Shown one piece after another: positions 52,792 through 52,958 of a stretch of DNA of 52,958 bases. A model generated the notes under the pieces. The model was not told where the DNA came from and searched no databases. It saw nothing but the letters and a program-made list of their open reading frames with translations. Made by a program: the position numbers and the translations under genes. The stretch's first letter is position 1, and each line of letters starts with the position of its first letter. Source of the DNA: CAWELS01 sp964468205 (GTDB taxonomy: Bacteria; Acidobacteriota; Terriglobia; Bryobacterales; Bryobacteraceae); the NCBI GenBank assembly GCA_964468205.1, contig CAYXVG010000051.1, forward strand, positions 1 through 52,958. Direction: 5' to 3'.

Positions 52792-52958
52792 ATGAAACGA
52801 CGCGACATGTTAAAGGGAGTCGCTCTGGCGCCCGCAGCCACGCAGGCCTATGCACAGGCCGTGCGGGGGCTGCCACCCCTGAAGATCAAGAAGATTCGCA
52901 CCATCCTAACGTGCCCGGATAACATCCGTACCCTCGTGGTGGTCAAGGTGGAAACCAG
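52792..52958 (+). CDS. Mandelate racemase/muconate lactonizing (enolase-superfamily) protein, 3' end cut by window
   Basis: Only 55 codons are visible. The start MKRRDMLKGVALAPAATQAY is a Tat-like signal (twin Arg, Ala-rich). It is followed by LKIKKIRTILTCPDNIRTLV and VVKVET, which matches the N-terminal capping strands of the enolase-superfamily members such as mannonate/galactonate dehydratases and RspA-like proteins. The catalytic barrel is outside the window. GGAGAG precedes the ATG by 6 bases. It is 91 bp downstream of cydB. Confidence 0.65.
   Translation, partial: MKRRDMLKGVALAPAATQAYAQAVRGLPPLKIKKIRTILTCPDNIRTLVVVKVET

Noticed and set aside
1..52958. CRISPR, insertion sequences, prophage or toxin-antitoxin genes
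   Set aside because: No repeat-spacer pattern, transposase motif or phage structural protein was seen on either strand.

Overview
The window looks like a fragment of an Acidobacteriota chromosome, most likely a Solibacter/Bryobacter-type lineage. The main clue is a secreted hydrolase (7705-9453, minus) whose C-terminal third matches the domain called TIGR03437, which is largely confined to that group. Supporting signs are high GC, many secreted proteins, a Gfo/Idh/MocA oxidoreductase, a sulfatase, a PEP-CTERM protein and a dockerin-type protein. Two runs of exactly 100 N (2447-2546, 27906-28005) mark scaffold gaps, so this is a draft assembly. I saw no rRNA, tRNA, CRISPR array, insertion sequence or phage gene.

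Layout. 1-7311 is mostly housekeeping: a truncated S41-type protein without its catalytic pair, an FmdB zinc ribbon, a PAP2 phosphatase, a Gfo/Idh/MocA oxidoreductase, larE and gyrA. 7312-10108 holds a direct repeat, a secreted alpha/beta hydrolase and the relic of a glycine-zipper gene. 10109-16161 is an envelope and stress-like block: DUF1328 mini-protein, ECF-type sigma factor, YSC84/SYLF protein, class A penicillin-binding protein, trypsin-like protease and a small secreted protein.

16260-34296 is the centrepiece. A SyrB2-like Fe(II)/2-oxoglutarate halogenase homologue, with the diagnostic His-x-Ala in place of His-x-Asp and an N-terminal membrane segment, precedes a tightly packed five-gene operon. 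The operon encodes a 2890-residue synthase (two nitronate-monooxygenase/PfaD-like modules, KS, AT, two ACPs, KR, DH), a second synthase (KS, AT, ACP, DH, and a phosphopantetheinyl-transferase-like end that has lost its catalytic residues), a free-standing ACP, an alkaline-phosphatase-superfamily phosphodiesterase and an alpha/beta hydrolase. The simplest reading is an iterative PUFA-synthase-like 'secondary lipid' system that builds an acyl chain on carrier proteins and may chlorinate it.

34553-37518 holds a large secreted protein ending in a dockerin-like calcium-binding module, followed 54 bp later by a cohesin-like protein with a PEP-CTERM anchor; they may bind each other at the cell surface. 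37571-41725 has two further hydrolases related to the one at 7705, and a sulfatase. 41890-46366 (minus) is a probable glycan/lipid operon: GT2 glycosyltransferase, alpha/alpha-barrel protein, LPG-synthase/flippase-like membrane protein, plus a DinB-like protein. 46521-50074 has a DUF6880-like protein, a CapA-like protein and an outer-membrane barrel. 50275-52700 is cydAB, and the window ends inside an enolase-superfamily gene.
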